DNA from: Liopterus haemorrhoidalis
Lineage: Eukaryota; Arthropoda; Insecta; Coleoptera; Dytiscidae
Direction of reading: 5' to 3'
Length of the DNA stretch: 64,000 nucleotides
NCBI GenBank assembly: GCA_963971575.1
Contig: OZ020616.1
Coordinates: 6,840,924 to 6,904,923, forward strand
How positions within the stretch are numbered: position 1 is the stretch's first letter; each line of letters begins with the position of its first letter. The notes beneath the pieces are model-generated. The model had not been told where the DNA came from. It ran no database searches and worked only from the letters and a program-made list of their open reading frames with translations. Below are positions 33,030 to 44,555 of this stretch, one piece after another. The translations under genes were made by a program, and so were the position numbers.

Positions 33030-34605
33030 AGAGTAAAAGTTTATTAATAATATTTATTCGTGTTATATACAATACATAATGTTTACACATGTCAAAAGAA
33101 TAAAAAATACAGGATTACAATAAACACATTAAAAGTCATAAAAAGTCCTAATAGTAAAATATAGTTACATTCATATTATTAAAAGTCTACATCATAGAAT
33201 CAAATAAAAGTAAAACTTATAAAAATAAAAATTAAGATAAAACTTATAAAAATAAAAATTAAGATTAAGATGATAAAAATTAAGATTAAGATGCGCTACA
33301 AGTCAATATTAAAAAATTCTTTTATGCTATAAAGGCAATTTTTTGACAAAATCTCTTTTGCCTGTTTTTTAAATAGACTAGGTCTTAAGCCTGTAATACA
33401 TGATGCGATTTCTCGTTTTGAATCTCGTACGAGTTATCGTACGATAATTATTCCTAACGGTATCGTTCACGTGACTATGCGCAATAATCTACTGCGTCGA
33501 TATCTGTTCATTTCTATACAATATTTTAGGTCTGGAGCATAAATATTGGATGGTTTTCAATATCGTACAAGATCTCGTACGAAAATCCTGTAGTACACGA
33601 TACAATAATTCTTGTACAATAAATCGTACGAGATTCAAAACGAGAAATCGCATCATGTATTACAGGCTTTAGATCTCTCATTTCAGTGGGAAGATGGTTG
33701 TAAAAGAGAGTTGCCAAATACATACCATTCATTGATTTAGTTAACCTGATCTTAGAGTGCCGTAGGTTTAATTTTGCCCTAGTATTATGCGAATGTGTAC
33801 TCGAGTTGGTGGGGTACCTGGCAGGGTTCTCTTTTACAAATAACAGGCACTTGTAAATGAACATGCTGTACACTGTCATTATTTTGTTTTTTACAAATAA
33901 TTCCTTACAGTGAGTCCTATATGGAACATTATTAATGTGTCGAATTGCACATTTTTGTAGTCTAAAAATTCGAATTAAAGTACTGCTAACGCCCCATAGC
34001 AGTATCCCATATTCCATCCTTGACTGAAAGACGGCAAAATAGAACGTTCTTAATACCTCTGGTGATACGGAGAGCTTCAGTCGGCAAAGAGCATGGTTCA
34101 CACTCTTTAACGACGTTGCCAATTTGTCTATCTGATAATTCCAATTGAGCTGCCCGTCAATGTAAAGACCCAAAAATTTTACTGGTTCTCCGTACTGTAT
34201 CGATTGGTTAGTTAATCGATTTAAACTGAAAATCAGTTTTTGGGTTTTATTGACGTTTAGTGTCAATTTGTTGGAGATGAACCAATCCTTAGCTTTAGCG
34301 AAATTCTCTTCGGATACTTGCATAAGATCCTTTAGCGAAGTATTGCTACTGAGCAGCGTTGTATCGTCCGCATAAAGAATGGTATTTGAGCGTTCTGTTT
34401 TTAGAAAAATTGGCAGGTCGTTAATAAATAAGTTGAACAATAATGGCCCAAGTATGGTTCCCTGTCCGATGCCAAGTTTTAAATTTTCAGTGGTAGATGT
34501 AGTTCCGTTAACTGTCACAAACTGTTCCCTATTTGTTAAGTAAGATTTTAAAATGGAAAACGCCGTGCCGCGAATTCCGCAAATATTGAGTAGTATCAGT
34601 TGCAG
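33030..34605 (-). pseudogene. Non-LTR retrotransposon reverse transcriptase, split by a MITE
   Basis: The minus-strand reading starts near 34605, giving GTAFSILKSYLTNREQFV, GQGTILGPLLFNLFINDLP and ILYADDTTLLSS (catalytic YADD intact). It continues DWFISNKLTLNVNKTQK, VKFLGLYIDGQLNWNYQI, RMEYGILLWGV and HNTRAKLNLRHSK. At MRDL a palindromic MITE (33388-33668) interrupts. Joined across one copy of TTA, the reading continues SLFKKQAKEILSKNCL to a TAG at 33296-33298. This is the longest undamaged RT stretch in the window; only the 5' half of ORF2 and ORF1 are missing. The 3' UTR down to about 33030 contains short AAAATTAAGAT repeats. Confidence 0.88.
33388..33668. mobile_element. Palindromic MITE with TTA duplication (Harbinger-like)
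   Basis: The ends are perfect inverted repeats of about 45 bases (AGCCTGTAATACATGATGCG...), with GTACGA-rich palindromes inside. TTA flanks both sides (33385-33387, 33669-33671), the 3-bp TWA target typical of PIF/Harbinger. Removing it with one TTA restores the LINE reading frame, which confirms the boundaries. Confidence 0.92.
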
Positions 34606-35051
34606 TATCCTCTATTTTGTCAGTATCTGTTCTCCAATGTTTATGAACAGTGGATAAGGTGGAAATGTAGCGGTAACGACCAATAATTGCCGGTACGTGG
34701 TGAACAACACTCTGAATTTCAAATCACAACTCCCCCGGCACCTTTTCCAACCCCCGCAAATATCTGAATATTCATGCATTTTACGTAAAACACCCACCAC
34801 TGGCATTAATTAACCGATTTTTATCTATAAATATTTTTAATCAATGTAAATGTTTTACTACTGCCGACAAATTAATCCAGGACACAATATATCAAATTTT
34901 AACAAATGGAATCATTCTTTCTGAAAATTAAAAAAAAAATCCCAATAGTCAATAAACTGGGATACAGTATGACCAGAACTATTTTTCCTTGAATAGGATG
35001 GTGATAACATTAATAACTATTGTCATTTTCAGATTAGAACTTTAAGATAAG
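34606..35051. other. Spacer, nothing recognised
   Basis: No coding or repeat structure recognised. Confidence 0.4.
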
Positions 35052-35195
35052 TGGATTTTACTCTGGTAGCTGTTTTTGACCTACCAGAACGTGGCACATC
35101 TGCTGTGCTTGATCAACCACGTTTAAATTTTCCAATCCAGTTAGCAATTATTGCATATGAAGGAGCAGACTCGCCATGTACTCCATTTTTAAAAA
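35052..35195 (-). pseudogene. Mariner transposase, N-terminal helix-turn-helix fragment
   Basis: The minus-strand reading gives GVHGESAPSYAIIANWIGKF, KRG, a stop, then DVPRSGRSKTAT. This matches the DNA-binding region of mariner transposases (YGESAPSY..V.RW..EFK.GR....D.PRSGRP.T). Under 50 residues survive, without catalytic domain or terminal repeats. Confidence 0.75.
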
Positions 35196-35545
35196 TCTTT
35201 TTTAAAAGATATGTTTTATCGCAAAAAATGTTTTATTATGAAATGAAATGAAAATGTACCTACGTAATTTGTTGCTTTAGTTGACGCCTATAGTGTATGC
35301 ACGATCAATCTGAAAATCCGTCTCTTAGTTCGGTCTAGAAATTTCCCGATCATCCCTCGTAGTAGGTGTTAAAACCAGTGGCGAAGGGAAACCTCCGCTA
35401 GACTTGCCCACCCATAAAAAAATATTTTAAAAAAATGTAAATTTAAAAAAAAAAATTAAAAATATTTAGATAAATCTTCAAAAATACATCAAATTATGTT
35501 CTATACAAATTTTTGTCCAAGGCTTGGTTTACCAGTTACGAATTA
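35196..35545. other. AT-rich spacer, nothing recognised
   Basis: No coding or repeat structure recognised. Confidence 0.35.
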
Positions 35546-36110
35546 ATTATCATGACCATGGAAACGTTACATATAAGTATGAAAACATTGAGACATTGAG
35601 AAAAATTTTAAATAATTTTACAAAATTTTTTCGAAATTTTTCGTTTTATCAAAAAACGTCTCAAATAAAAGTTATTAGTTATTGCATTTATAGTAACTTT
35701 TGTTCAATAAATTTTTTCGAAATATTTTTCTGTTTGCTAAATATTCGCAAAAATCTTAAAATCGACACGAGTAAACTCCCATTTCTAGTCAACCGATTTT
35801 CATCAAAAAACCCTATTGTTTTTTATGAAAATCGGTTGACTAGAAATGGGAGTTTATTAAATGGGAAGAACTAGGGTTCTAGGAAAATTTTTTAGTACCA
35901 GAGCGAATTCTCTAAGTTGAACCGTTCTTGAGTTATCGTGTATACACACATACGCACACACACACACACACACACACATACGGACGGCACTTCGAAAATA
36001 GGTTTTTTGGAGTCCCTGGACCATGAAACGTGGTCATCAGTCAAAATCTCGACATCGAAAATTTTCGCGATTACAATACTTCCCCCTTATATATTAAGGT
36101 CGGGCAAGTA
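35546..36110 (+). repeat. Dispersed repeat 'AATCGGTTGAC' with (CA)n
   Basis: Shares CATGACCATGGAAACGTTAC, CAAAAAACGTCTCAAATAAA, TAAACTCCCATTTCTAGTCA and later blocks with 58270-58830 and, inverted, 44908-45366. An internal fold-back (AATCGGTTGACTAGAAATGG and its complement) lies at about 35775-35855, and a (CA)n tract at 35957-35978. Position and layout resemble retroposons that seed microsatellites. No protein. Confidence 0.65.
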
Positions 36111-37246
36111 AAAAATAGTTACGAAGAAGAACAAGAGAAATTGTTGGACTTGTGGTAGAAACGTCTCTCAGACAAATATTAATCAGATGAAGATTCAGGA
36201 GACTTTAATTCGGACAGTTCTAGTGACTTTTCTGATGGTGAACTAGTTTGCAAAAAAACAAAAATATTCACTGAGCCAAGTATTTATCCAGAAATACATC
36301 GAATGGTATATTGGACACAATAAATGCTCTCATTGAAAAAAATGTGCAAGAAAGTGATAAAAATGGTTATGGGGACGAGCAGTGAACTTTTCCAAAACCA
36401 ATTTGAAAAATAACAAAAATGTTCAACGAGTCAAGTACTTGCTATAGATCCAGAAACGATATATTGAACCCAGAAATATGCGGATATACAAATTTCTGGG
36501 AGTGATAAAGACCAAAAGCAGTTTATTTTACTTACAGTCTTGTATCTTATGTGGCATAAAAGTTACATGGATTTTGAGTAACGAGAACTGTTCCTCCTGG
36601 CTATTAAAATTCATAGTGTTTGAGAATCAGCTGTTGCTATTCGCGACCAACTGCAGTGGATGTGTAGTGCATCACAGTATGGTTTCCCTGGCAGTCAAAG
36701 TACTAAGTGGATCTTATCAAAGATTTAGAATCACTGCTTAAATGCAACGAATAATGTCTAAATTGCTTGGTATTAACCGCAAATATTTATCAATTACTAA
36801 ACTTCCCATAACTAAAAATCTCCTACTGCACACTTCAAATAGATTTACGCCTCAAATATTTCCTGAAACCCTTATTTATGTAAGACTCCCTCCGTTTCAT
36901 TCTTGTGGTCAAGTATCCGCACATGTAATATGTAGGGTCTCTAATAATTACAAGTAAATACAGAATTCTTTGATGTTCCATTTACTTCAAAAGTTTAACT
37001 ATGTTAATCGCTTTAAAATATTTAAAAGACGACTTCACAAGGGGTGGTTGCTCTTGTTGTTGGTAAACTAAGGGAAAAGAACTCTTGGTTCAACGTTTCG
37101 TAATATAGTGAGGGTTTTTGTATGAGCAATTTTATACTCTATTCGTACCAATATTTCTTTTACAACACAAATGTGGATATATGGACGACATAACATATGG
37201 AAAAGCATGAAACACAACCATCGCATTAAATTTAAAAATATATGTA
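36111..37246. other. Unassigned, possible piggyBac N-terminal scrap
   Basis: An acidic reading at about 36195-36250 (DEDSGDFNSDSSSDFSDGE) resembles the start of piggyBac-type transposases, but it has stops around it, no TTAA-bounded ends and no cysteine finger. The rest shows no recognisable protein. Confidence 0.2.
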
Positions 37247-38534
37247 GGGGAGAGTAGCCGAATTTGAACCATCGCCTAGGTTGGACCACTATCGTAACTT
37301 GACCTGTATAAGGCATTTACGCAGCAAAACAGTAATTTAGAAGGGGATGGACGTAAAGTTGTCTGATGCAATCATTTTTACAACAGCGCACCTCATGATT
37401 GCAGTTAGTGAAGTGATATTAGTATTTACATACCATCAATTAAATATTTTATCAATAAGGCCAATAGTCTTTAGACTGTTTCAAAGTCAGTAACAAAATA
37501 TATTTTTATATCTGCAGAAAGTAAACTTGTCTGGCTACAATTTACTATATTAGTTTTATTAATCTAGTTTAAATGTAAGGTTAGGTGAAACATTTTAAAA
37601 TATTTATAAAAGTAGCTCAAGTTAGACCACAAGCAGTCGCCTGAATTGGACCGGTCCAATTCAGACCTCTAAATTGCTAAATGAAGCATACGGCCGAGCA
37701 GCCACTGCAGCTATAGCTGAAAGTGCTTTCCGTGCCTCTGGTATTTGGCCTGTAAATAGACATATCTTTCAGGACCACCAGTTTGCAGCATCTGATATTT
37801 TTCAGTGTTCTGCTAACCCTGCTGAAATCGCAGTAAATACTACAAGTAGGCCTAATACACCAACATCTCTGTCTTTAAGTGACAGTAAAAGTAATAATAG
37901 TGATTCTGCTGTTGATTATGTACCTCGGGAGAAAAAAATGAAAAAGTGTAAGTATATTCTATACGATATATGACCTCCACCAAAACGAAATCCACAGTAA
38001 GGTCCATCGTCTTCTCGGCTTGGAGGAACAGCCCAAAAAGCAATTGTAATAACAAGTAATCCTCATAAAAAGGAATTAGAAAAAGTCAAAGAGAAAAAGA
38101 CTAACAAAGTAAAATTACCAAATATTGGACCAAAAAGACAAATAATAAAAACTAAGACTACATGGTTTTGTATTATATGTGAGGAAATGAAGGAAGATGA
38201 GATGATACAGTGCATAAAATGTCACACAGTGTGCTTGAGTCAGTGCAAAAATCAAAAGTACTTTTGCTTCAATTGTGTTTAAGTATATTGATGGTCCATC
38301 TTGGTAAACCTCTGGTCCATCCTAAGAAACCAGTTTCTTTAATTGGACCGATGACACGATTTTTATGTATTGATTTTTCACTGTTCAATATAATTCTTTT
38401 TTTTAAATAAATTATATTATTTTGAAGATATAAACAATAACTTTTTTTTCCACTACTTCCTTTTTATTAAAAATACTTGTACATCCCTTTATATTAAAAA
38501 ATTCTTAAGTGGTCCAAATTTGGCTACTCTCCCC
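37247..38534 (+). mobile_element. Pogo-like DNA transposon
   Basis: Ends GGGGAGAGTAGCCGAATTTG and, reversed, GGGGAGAGTAGCCAAATTTG, one mismatch in 20, with TA outside both (37245-37246, 38535-38536). The 1.29-kb length with a transposase C-terminal half shows that the 5' coding part is deleted. Confidence 0.88.
37630..38283 (+). pseudogene. Pogo-like transposase C-terminal half with cysteine finger
   Basis: The reading LNEAYGRAATAAIAESAFRA, SGIWPVNRHIFQDHQFAASD is the end of the DDE_1 catalytic domain of pogo/Tigger/jerky-like transposases (the A...A..GF...GIWP.N...F motif). A low-complexity Ser/Asn linker follows, then a stop near 37971. Past it, in pieces, are GTAQKAIVITSNPHKKELEK and WFCIICEEMKEDEMIQCIKC with later CNQKYFCFNC-type cysteines, a PHD/RING-like finger found at the C-terminus of many insect pogo-like proteins. 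The catalytic DDD and the N-terminal CENP-B-type DNA-binding domain are missing. Confidence 0.82.
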
Positions 38535-38575
38535 TATATTATAATTAGTTACATATTTCAGTAAAATTGTTTAAT

Positions 38576-38577
<2 letters not shown>

Positions 38578-38641
<64 letters not shown>
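38578..38641. repeat. (AT)n microsatellite
   Basis: About 62 bases of pure alternating AT, able to extrude as a cruciform. Confidence 0.95.
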
Positions 38642-38648
<7 letters not shown>

Positions 38649-38814
38649 TTGTTATGTCAGTTACTGGATTGTCCTTACAACTTCAACTTGATATACGGCG
38701 CTACATATTTATGCATTATAATACAAAATATTAGGGGATCTAAATAGAAAAAAGGTTGGGAATCTCTGGTATAGACTGTTTAGAAATCTAAGGTCTGTTA
38801 GGTATATATATATA

Positions 38815-38945
38815 TTGATCTGTAGACCAATGTGGTTGGTATCTTAAGGTTTTCCTAGCACCATGCGATATTAAACAGCAAAGGTGATGTGGCATCTCCT
38901 TGTTTGACTCCCATAGTTTGTTTGAGTTGATCTTTGCCGAGTTAT
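38815..38945 (-). pseudogene. LINE reverse-transcriptase scrap
   Basis: The minus-strand reading QTMGVKQGDATSPLLFNIA is the G.KQGD..SPLLFN motif before the YADD box. DNA identity with 9080-9180 (CTGTAGACCA.TG.GGTTGGTATCTT) shows it is the same LINE family. Confidence 0.7.
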
Positions 38946-39870
38946 TTTCACCGAGTTAACCGTTGCCAAACTGAAAGCGCTAAGAGCGTCACTAAAAAGA
39001 TGCCGAAAGGAAACTAGAAACATGAATCGACAAATAAAAATTTATCGTACATTTTTGATAAATAAATTGATACATCAATTTTTCTTAAGCGCTAAAAAGG
39101 CATCACTCTTTAAGTGTTTCTCGAAATATTTCAATCTTTGCCAATTCTTATCATGATTTTGACGTTACAAAATATATTTCTTCTTCCGTAAATAAAATAT
39201 CAAATGACAAAAACATATTAAATCGTCTACGAAGTGGATATAGAGAAACTGCGATATTGATTGATAAAAGGCGAAACATAATAACTAGGACGAGATATAA
39301 ATGTCACAATAGGAAGAAGAGAATTTGCTCTACCACGAGAATTGGATTTTAAGATCTACTGAAGGATGAATTTACTGCCTTTGTCAAATATACCTATTGA
39401 AAGTTATTGCGGCAGATTTGGTGAAATATCATATGTCACGTGACTAAAATGAAATAGAGCACTTTTTATGACTGAATTTTTTTTGAAAAAATTGCAATCA
39501 ATTTTTACCAATTGAAGTTTACATGGTGATTTCATAAATTTAGAAAATTGATGTCATATTTGAATTTTTACAAATTTTATGTTATTATAAGTATTTAATT
39601 TAAGATTATTAAAGTACAGGTTGTCTCGTAACTTCTGACCAATCAGAGCGTGAGAGGGAATACGTATGTACGTGTGCGTAGTCGCAAACGTATGCGTAGT
39701 TCACACTAGCATACAAAATTAATATAGATATTGCACGTTTTTAAATATTTTTACTGACTATTTTCATTATAAATATTTATTTACAGACAGTTCTACTGAA
39801 TAAATTATAAATAAAAACGTAAGGAAATTTTATACTGGTTTATATAAAATTTAAGGTGAGTTAGTTAGTT
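38946..39870. other. Spacer, nothing recognised
   Basis: No convincing coding or transposon structure recognised. Confidence 0.4.
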
Positions 39871-40333
39871 TAAAATTTTTGGCGCGCAGCAACAAGGGCT
39901 ATTTGCGCCTAACGCAGTCCATTTACAAGACTACAATACATATTAAAAAACAATAAATTAATAGATAAAATCCGTAAATTTACGCATACTTAATAAAAGA
40001 AATCTTGCACTGACAAACACAAATAAATAATATAAAAAGTCTGTTCGAAAATTTGAACAGACTTAGGGTGATGGTAAGAGACTGTAAAGGGGCCAATTAC
40101 CATCGAATATAACAGTCAATAACTAGGAACACATTAAAATAAGGTGCAAGACTTCACACATAAAACAATAAGTTCGATGCTCTCAAGAAGAGTAATAGCC
40201 TGTCCATGAGTACCCTGTCGTCACCTAAAGTAACTGACAGATCATAGCACAGGCCTAACCTCTCCCTGACATCCTCGAAATGTATACACTCAGTTAAAAT
40301 GTTTAACACAGACAAATCTGTGTTATACTTGGT
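39871..40333 (-). pseudogene. LINE ORF2 extreme C-terminus and 3' UTR
   Basis: The minus-strand reading SVLNILTECIHFEDVRERLG then LLLFLRASNLLFYV and a stop near 40154 matches the C-terminal tail of jockey/R1-like LINEs (H.L.ECP...R..LG......LL.FL). The rest, down to about 39871, is non-coding 3' sequence. Upstream it ends at the neighbouring dispersed repeat. Confidence 0.65.
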
Positions 40334-40928
40334 TGTTTTAAGTCATATGCTCTGCCCCTCTAGTTTCGTATACAGGACACATAGAATGAAAATATAATTC
40401 CAACTGGTTATTAAATTTAATCTCTTAAAAATTAAATGCAACATTTGCCAAAATATAACTAGAATTTTGACAAAATAATTTAAACAAAATAAAAATTGAA
40501 AAAAAAACATGAAATAAAATTGTCTCCTCTGCCCGGGAGCGAACCCTAGTTTGTTGCGTAGCAAGCGAGGAAGCTAACCATTAGGCCTGGATATAACTTC
40601 TAGTATAGTGTGTTACATAACTATAACTTTTGTATATCGTCAACCAAAAAACATTAAAAATGCGTTATTTTCCGAAAACATAATCTGATCAAAAATTCCC
40701 GTTGTACTATTCCGGGTCACACCAATGTATATTACTTAGAATGTTTTTAGATTTTTAGTTTAAACCAGGGGGCGGCAACCTTTTTTACTAAGTGGACATA
40801 TTTCAGAAATGCGGGAGTTCAGCGGGCATTGTGGTTCAGGGGGGGGGGGTAAAATTTACACATAAAAATATTAATGCGATTTAAAATTTTAATTTTCATA
40901 AAAAAAATACATAATATCAAAGTGATAA

Positions 40929-41444
40929 TTAATGCGATATTTGACAATGAAAATTCGCGGCCAATTCGTTGTAATGTGGGACATAAGTAGAATTTCCAGT
41001 TCTCAGGCATTGGTCCAAATGAGCGTCAGTGAGGCCTGTTCGGTATTTTGATTTTAAGTATTTCATATTAGAAAACATACATTCACAAGCATATGTCGAT
41101 GCGCAGAAAGACTTTAATTTTAGAGCACATTTTCTCAACAATGGGTAGCTATTCCCATTCACCAAGTTCCAGAATTTTTCTTCGTTACGTTGTGATTTTA
41201 ATTCAATGTCATTTGTTATATTTATAACTTCCAAGTCCTCCTTATTGGAAATACCGAAATATGTTGCGATTTTATTAGTCACATCATCTTCTCTTTCAGA
41301 AAAAGGACTAATAAAAAATGTTAAAAATGCTTCCAATTCGTAGAGGTCTTCAAATCTGGTATTAAATTCTTCCAATAATGTATCAAAATGTTTGGCAAAT
41401 TGATGGGTGGTATCATTTCCATCGCAATAATTTTCTATTACCAT
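40929..41444 (-). pseudogene. hAT transposase, C-terminal dimerisation region
   Basis: A 171-codon open reading ends just inside the hAT left terminus. Its second half (KLKSFCASTYACECMFSNMK, YLKSKYRTGLTDAHLDQCLR) is the hAT C-terminal dimerisation motif, where CESxFS..K..KxxxRxxLxxxHL is conserved. The first half (HFDTLLEEFNTRFEDLYELE) fits the helical segment before it in ZBED/EPM2AIP1-like hAT transposases. The BED zinc finger and the DDE residues are missing. This stretch has no internal stop, but it opens at an internal methionine and is not a complete enzyme. Confidence 0.85.
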
Positions 41445-41578
41445 TTTTATTATTGCTTTCTTTCATATTGGGTCCTATATTGGGAATAGTTTTAAAATTT
41501 AGTTTTACAATAAAATTTAATGAATATTAAATTATATTTATTTATAAAACTATAACACTTCTAGTCTTCTTGACAGTA

Positions 41579-43274
41579 CCCAGCAAACATTGAACTAACG
41601 GCCGAACGCCGGCAAACTGCTTTTACGCTGGTACATTGCTGGCACCAGAAGTAAGTGCAACGCCAGTATTAATAATGTACTTCACATTTGTATTTCGCAC
41701 TCTGCCTATACGAAGTACTTTACCAGCATTTTATAAGCATTCCTTATTTGTATTAATCCAAGGTTATTTCTAGCGGGCCAGTGCTTATGTTTATAACTTT
41801 TTTTTAATGTAATAATTTGAAAAGTCTGACCGTTCTTAGTCATAAAACACCCTAATGGCGTGGCCTTCGAGGGTCGGTACAAGTGATATTCTGTTAGTAT
41901 AAGTTCGGACGTGTTGGTGAATAGTTTTTAAAGATGTGTATTTGAATAGTTATTGATTGTGACCATTATACAGTTTTTTATTGTGATTTGTGTGTGTTTT
42001 GTTAGATTTAAGGACGTAGTTTACACAAACTATTTCATATTAAATTGTTTAATTTTTAGTTTAGTTCAATCATAGTTTTTTCATGTAATAAAATTTTCAA
42101 TTATTAATAAATCTGATACAAGATTATAAATATGTCATTTAAAAAATATAATTTGTCATATTTCATTTTGAATAGTGACATCTTAAATATTTTGTAAATA
42201 TAATACTAACCTAAAATAATACAAACTTAATCCAAAACTGTAAAGCTTTTTTTACAATATAACCCAGTTTCTAAAAGTCAGTAATACACTATAAAAATCA
42301 CCAAAATAACCAGATCTAGTTTGTTCTTACAAAAGTGAACAGCTTATAGCATTAATGCTTATAAAATTTGTTTATTGAATTTATTTTAACAAGTATGATT
42401 TCTTTAGGTTGGCACTCTTCAAGTCAGGGGGAAAAGATGTGGTAGATAATACAAGACGAATATTGGCGAAAATTATTAGTCACCCCTTATCTTTAGGATG
42501 AAATTGGTTTGACCGAAATGGCAGAAAACCATTTTCTTAAAATTCTTCATTAAATTAATAAATTAAAGAAACTAATTCCTGTTATTCCTGAAATTATATT
42601 TATTTAATATTTATAAATAAATCAATAAATTATAACTGTTAATTCAATTTACAATCGGCTAGTTTTACCATCGTTGAATAAATTTATTTAACAACTTAAG
42701 TTAACAATATCGCATCATTCTATTGACAGCAATGTTAATTTCTTCATTAATAGTTTAAAACCGATGCGATATTGTCAACTTTACTTGTTAAATAAATTTA
42801 TTCAACGATGGTGAAAATGGCCAAATGAGTATTTATTTTGCACCTAACCATTAATTTATTTTAATACTGGGTAAGTACACATATATTACATTTGAAACAC
42901 TAGAGAGTGGGTATAATATAAGCACTAGTCTGTCAGAAATAAATCTTGCAACTAATGCGATTATTTTGCACTTTACTGTTGCTGGGCCAGCTAACGGCCA
43001 CGGGGACACCGGGGTACTGGCCCAGTGCAAAATGCCAGCACTGGACCAATGCGAAATGCCAGCACTGGCCCAGTGCGAAATGCCAGCACTGGCCCATTAC
43101 TTTCAATGCACTTTACCGTTGCTGGGCCAGCAACTGATACATCAATGGACCAGCTAAGGGCCACGGGACACCGGGGTACTGGCCCAGTACGAAATGCCAG
43201 CACTGGCCCATTACTTTCAATGCCGGCGAGTATGTGCTTTACCAGTACTGGTCCGGATAAAAATGTTTGCTGGG
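41579..43274 (+). mobile_element. CCCAGC-ended element, copy 2
   Basis: Same ends and order as copy 1, with TA outside both ends (41577-41578, 43275-43276). It differs from copy 1 by scattered substitutions and one deletion of about 24 bases in the GC-rich repeat block. It sits inside the hAT element. Confidence 0.88.
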
Positions 43275-43750
43275 TACTTTTATTACTAAAAGTGGCTCGG
43301 AAATAGAATTTCGCATGGTTAGGCGGGCACTTAGAAATTGCTTCGCGGGCACCGCGTTGCCGACCCCTGGTTTAAACCATCTGGGCTACAGGTGTGAGAC
43401 AAATTTTTTCTTGCACAATTTTGGCAAAAATAGAATCAAAATAATTTATTTTGCAAAAATAAAATTTTGATCGTTAATCCAAGTACTAAGGGCTTCCATT
43501 TGATACCCTACTCAGGATTAAAAAAATCCGATGAGCACATATTTGTTTGTAATTTTTGGGGGATATGTTTTTTTAGATTTTTAGTATTTTTCGTATATGC
43601 GGGTCAAAGAGTTGTGTAAGCATGCCAAATTTCAACTATCTAGGTTTAGCCGTTTGGCTACAATTTTTACCGAACAGACAGACAGACAGACAGACGATAA
43701 AATGACGATATAAGGGTTTTTTGGTCATACCTACAAGACCCTAAAAATCT

Positions 43751-44350
43751 TATTTTGTTTAATTTCCACAGCATTTCTCGCAATGTTAAAATCGAATGTT
43801 GTGAATTTCCGTGGCCGGCTTAGATATTTCTCTCCATTAACTGTATCAAAGCAATCCGGAATCTTTCCGGAAAAGAAGAAACATAGCTTATGTCACTATC
43901 TTTAACCCCCCACTTCATAAATTTACCAGTGATTTACTTCCACTCTAAGGCTCATATCTTACTTAACGTCCTTCCTAACTTCGTGCAGATTAAATTTAAT
44001 CTGGATTTGTTATTTCGTGTTTCATATCAAGTTGTAAATTATTATTTTATTTATGATACTTTGACTATTGGTAAGATAAACAGTACCAAAGCACGTTCTG
44101 ACTATTTATTTCCTCTTAATTATTTTGTGATATCTTAATAAGTTTCTGAACATAAATATTGTTTATTTATTTCTTGTTAGTTTGTTTAGAGCTTATCGTG
44201 GGATTCCACAAAATACGAAGTTTCAACAAAAAATATCCAGCCTAAAACTTTATTAATAAAAAATTCTCATGAAGAGTGAAATTTCATATATTTCAGAACT
44301 TCGTAGGTAATCAGTCAGTGAAAGCCAACAGAGCTTTAGATGTCTGGGAT
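43751..44350. other. AT-rich spacer, nothing recognised
   Basis: No coding structure recognised. GTGAAATTTCATATATTTCA near 44276 weakly resembles the 5' end of the dispersed repeat. Confidence 0.35.
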
Positions 44351-44541
44351 CAGTGTCGTAACTAGGCAGGGGCAACAGGGGTAACGGGGGCAACAGGGGC
44401 ACAGGCTCGGGGCCCAGATCGAAAGGGGGCCCAGAAAGGTAAATATTGGCATAATATTTGTATTTGAGTGAGGACTTTTTTTTATAAGGACCCAATTATA
44501 AAATTTTGCCCAGGTCCCGAAAAAATCTAGTTACGGCCCTG
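44351..44541. mobile_element. Short MITE, CAG...CTG ends
   Basis: Starts CAGTGTCGTAACTAGG and ends CTAGTTACGGCCCTG, inverted ends with two mismatches. The interior is rich in GGGGCAACAGGG and GGGCCCAG. No clear target duplication, so the superfamily (hAT or P-like) is open. Confidence 0.65.
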
Positions 44542-44555
44542 GAAATAGATATATA

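Larger units (their letters stand above)
40766..43369. mobile_element. hAT element carrying a nested CCCAGC element
   Basis: Starts CAGGGGGCGGCAACC and, reversed, CAGGGGTCGGCAACG at the other end. The 8-bp duplication GTTTAAAC is perfect (40758-40765, 43370-43377). It carries a transposase C-terminal coding remnant and was later hit by the CCCAGC element (41579-43274). Without that, about 0.9 kb remains, so the 5' part of the transposase gene is deleted. Confidence 0.92.
40370..43750 (+). repeat. Dispersed repeat 'TTTGCAGGTAT', copy 3, split by a hAT element
   Basis: The left part is 40370-40765 and the right part resumes at 43370, with GTTTAAAC duplicated at the junction. It holds the family blocks in order: GAAAACATAATCTGATCAAA, ATCGTTAATCCAAGTACTAA, CAAATTTCAACTATCTAGG, a short (CAGA)n, ATAAGGGTTTTTTGGTCATA, CCTACAAGACCCTAAAAAT. 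An antisense tRNA-like cassette (about 40525-40595, minus strand: CTAATGGTTAGC and GGGTTCGCTCCC) differs in sequence from those in the palindrome arms. Confidence 0.8.

Noticed and set aside
35051..35251. 66-residue plus-strand open reading
   Set aside because: It is antisense to a mariner helix-turn-helix fragment that gives a clear family match on the minus strand.
36195..36470. piggyBac transposase gene start
   Set aside because: Only a short acidic stretch with surrounding stops; acidic low-complexity sequence alone is not diagnostic.
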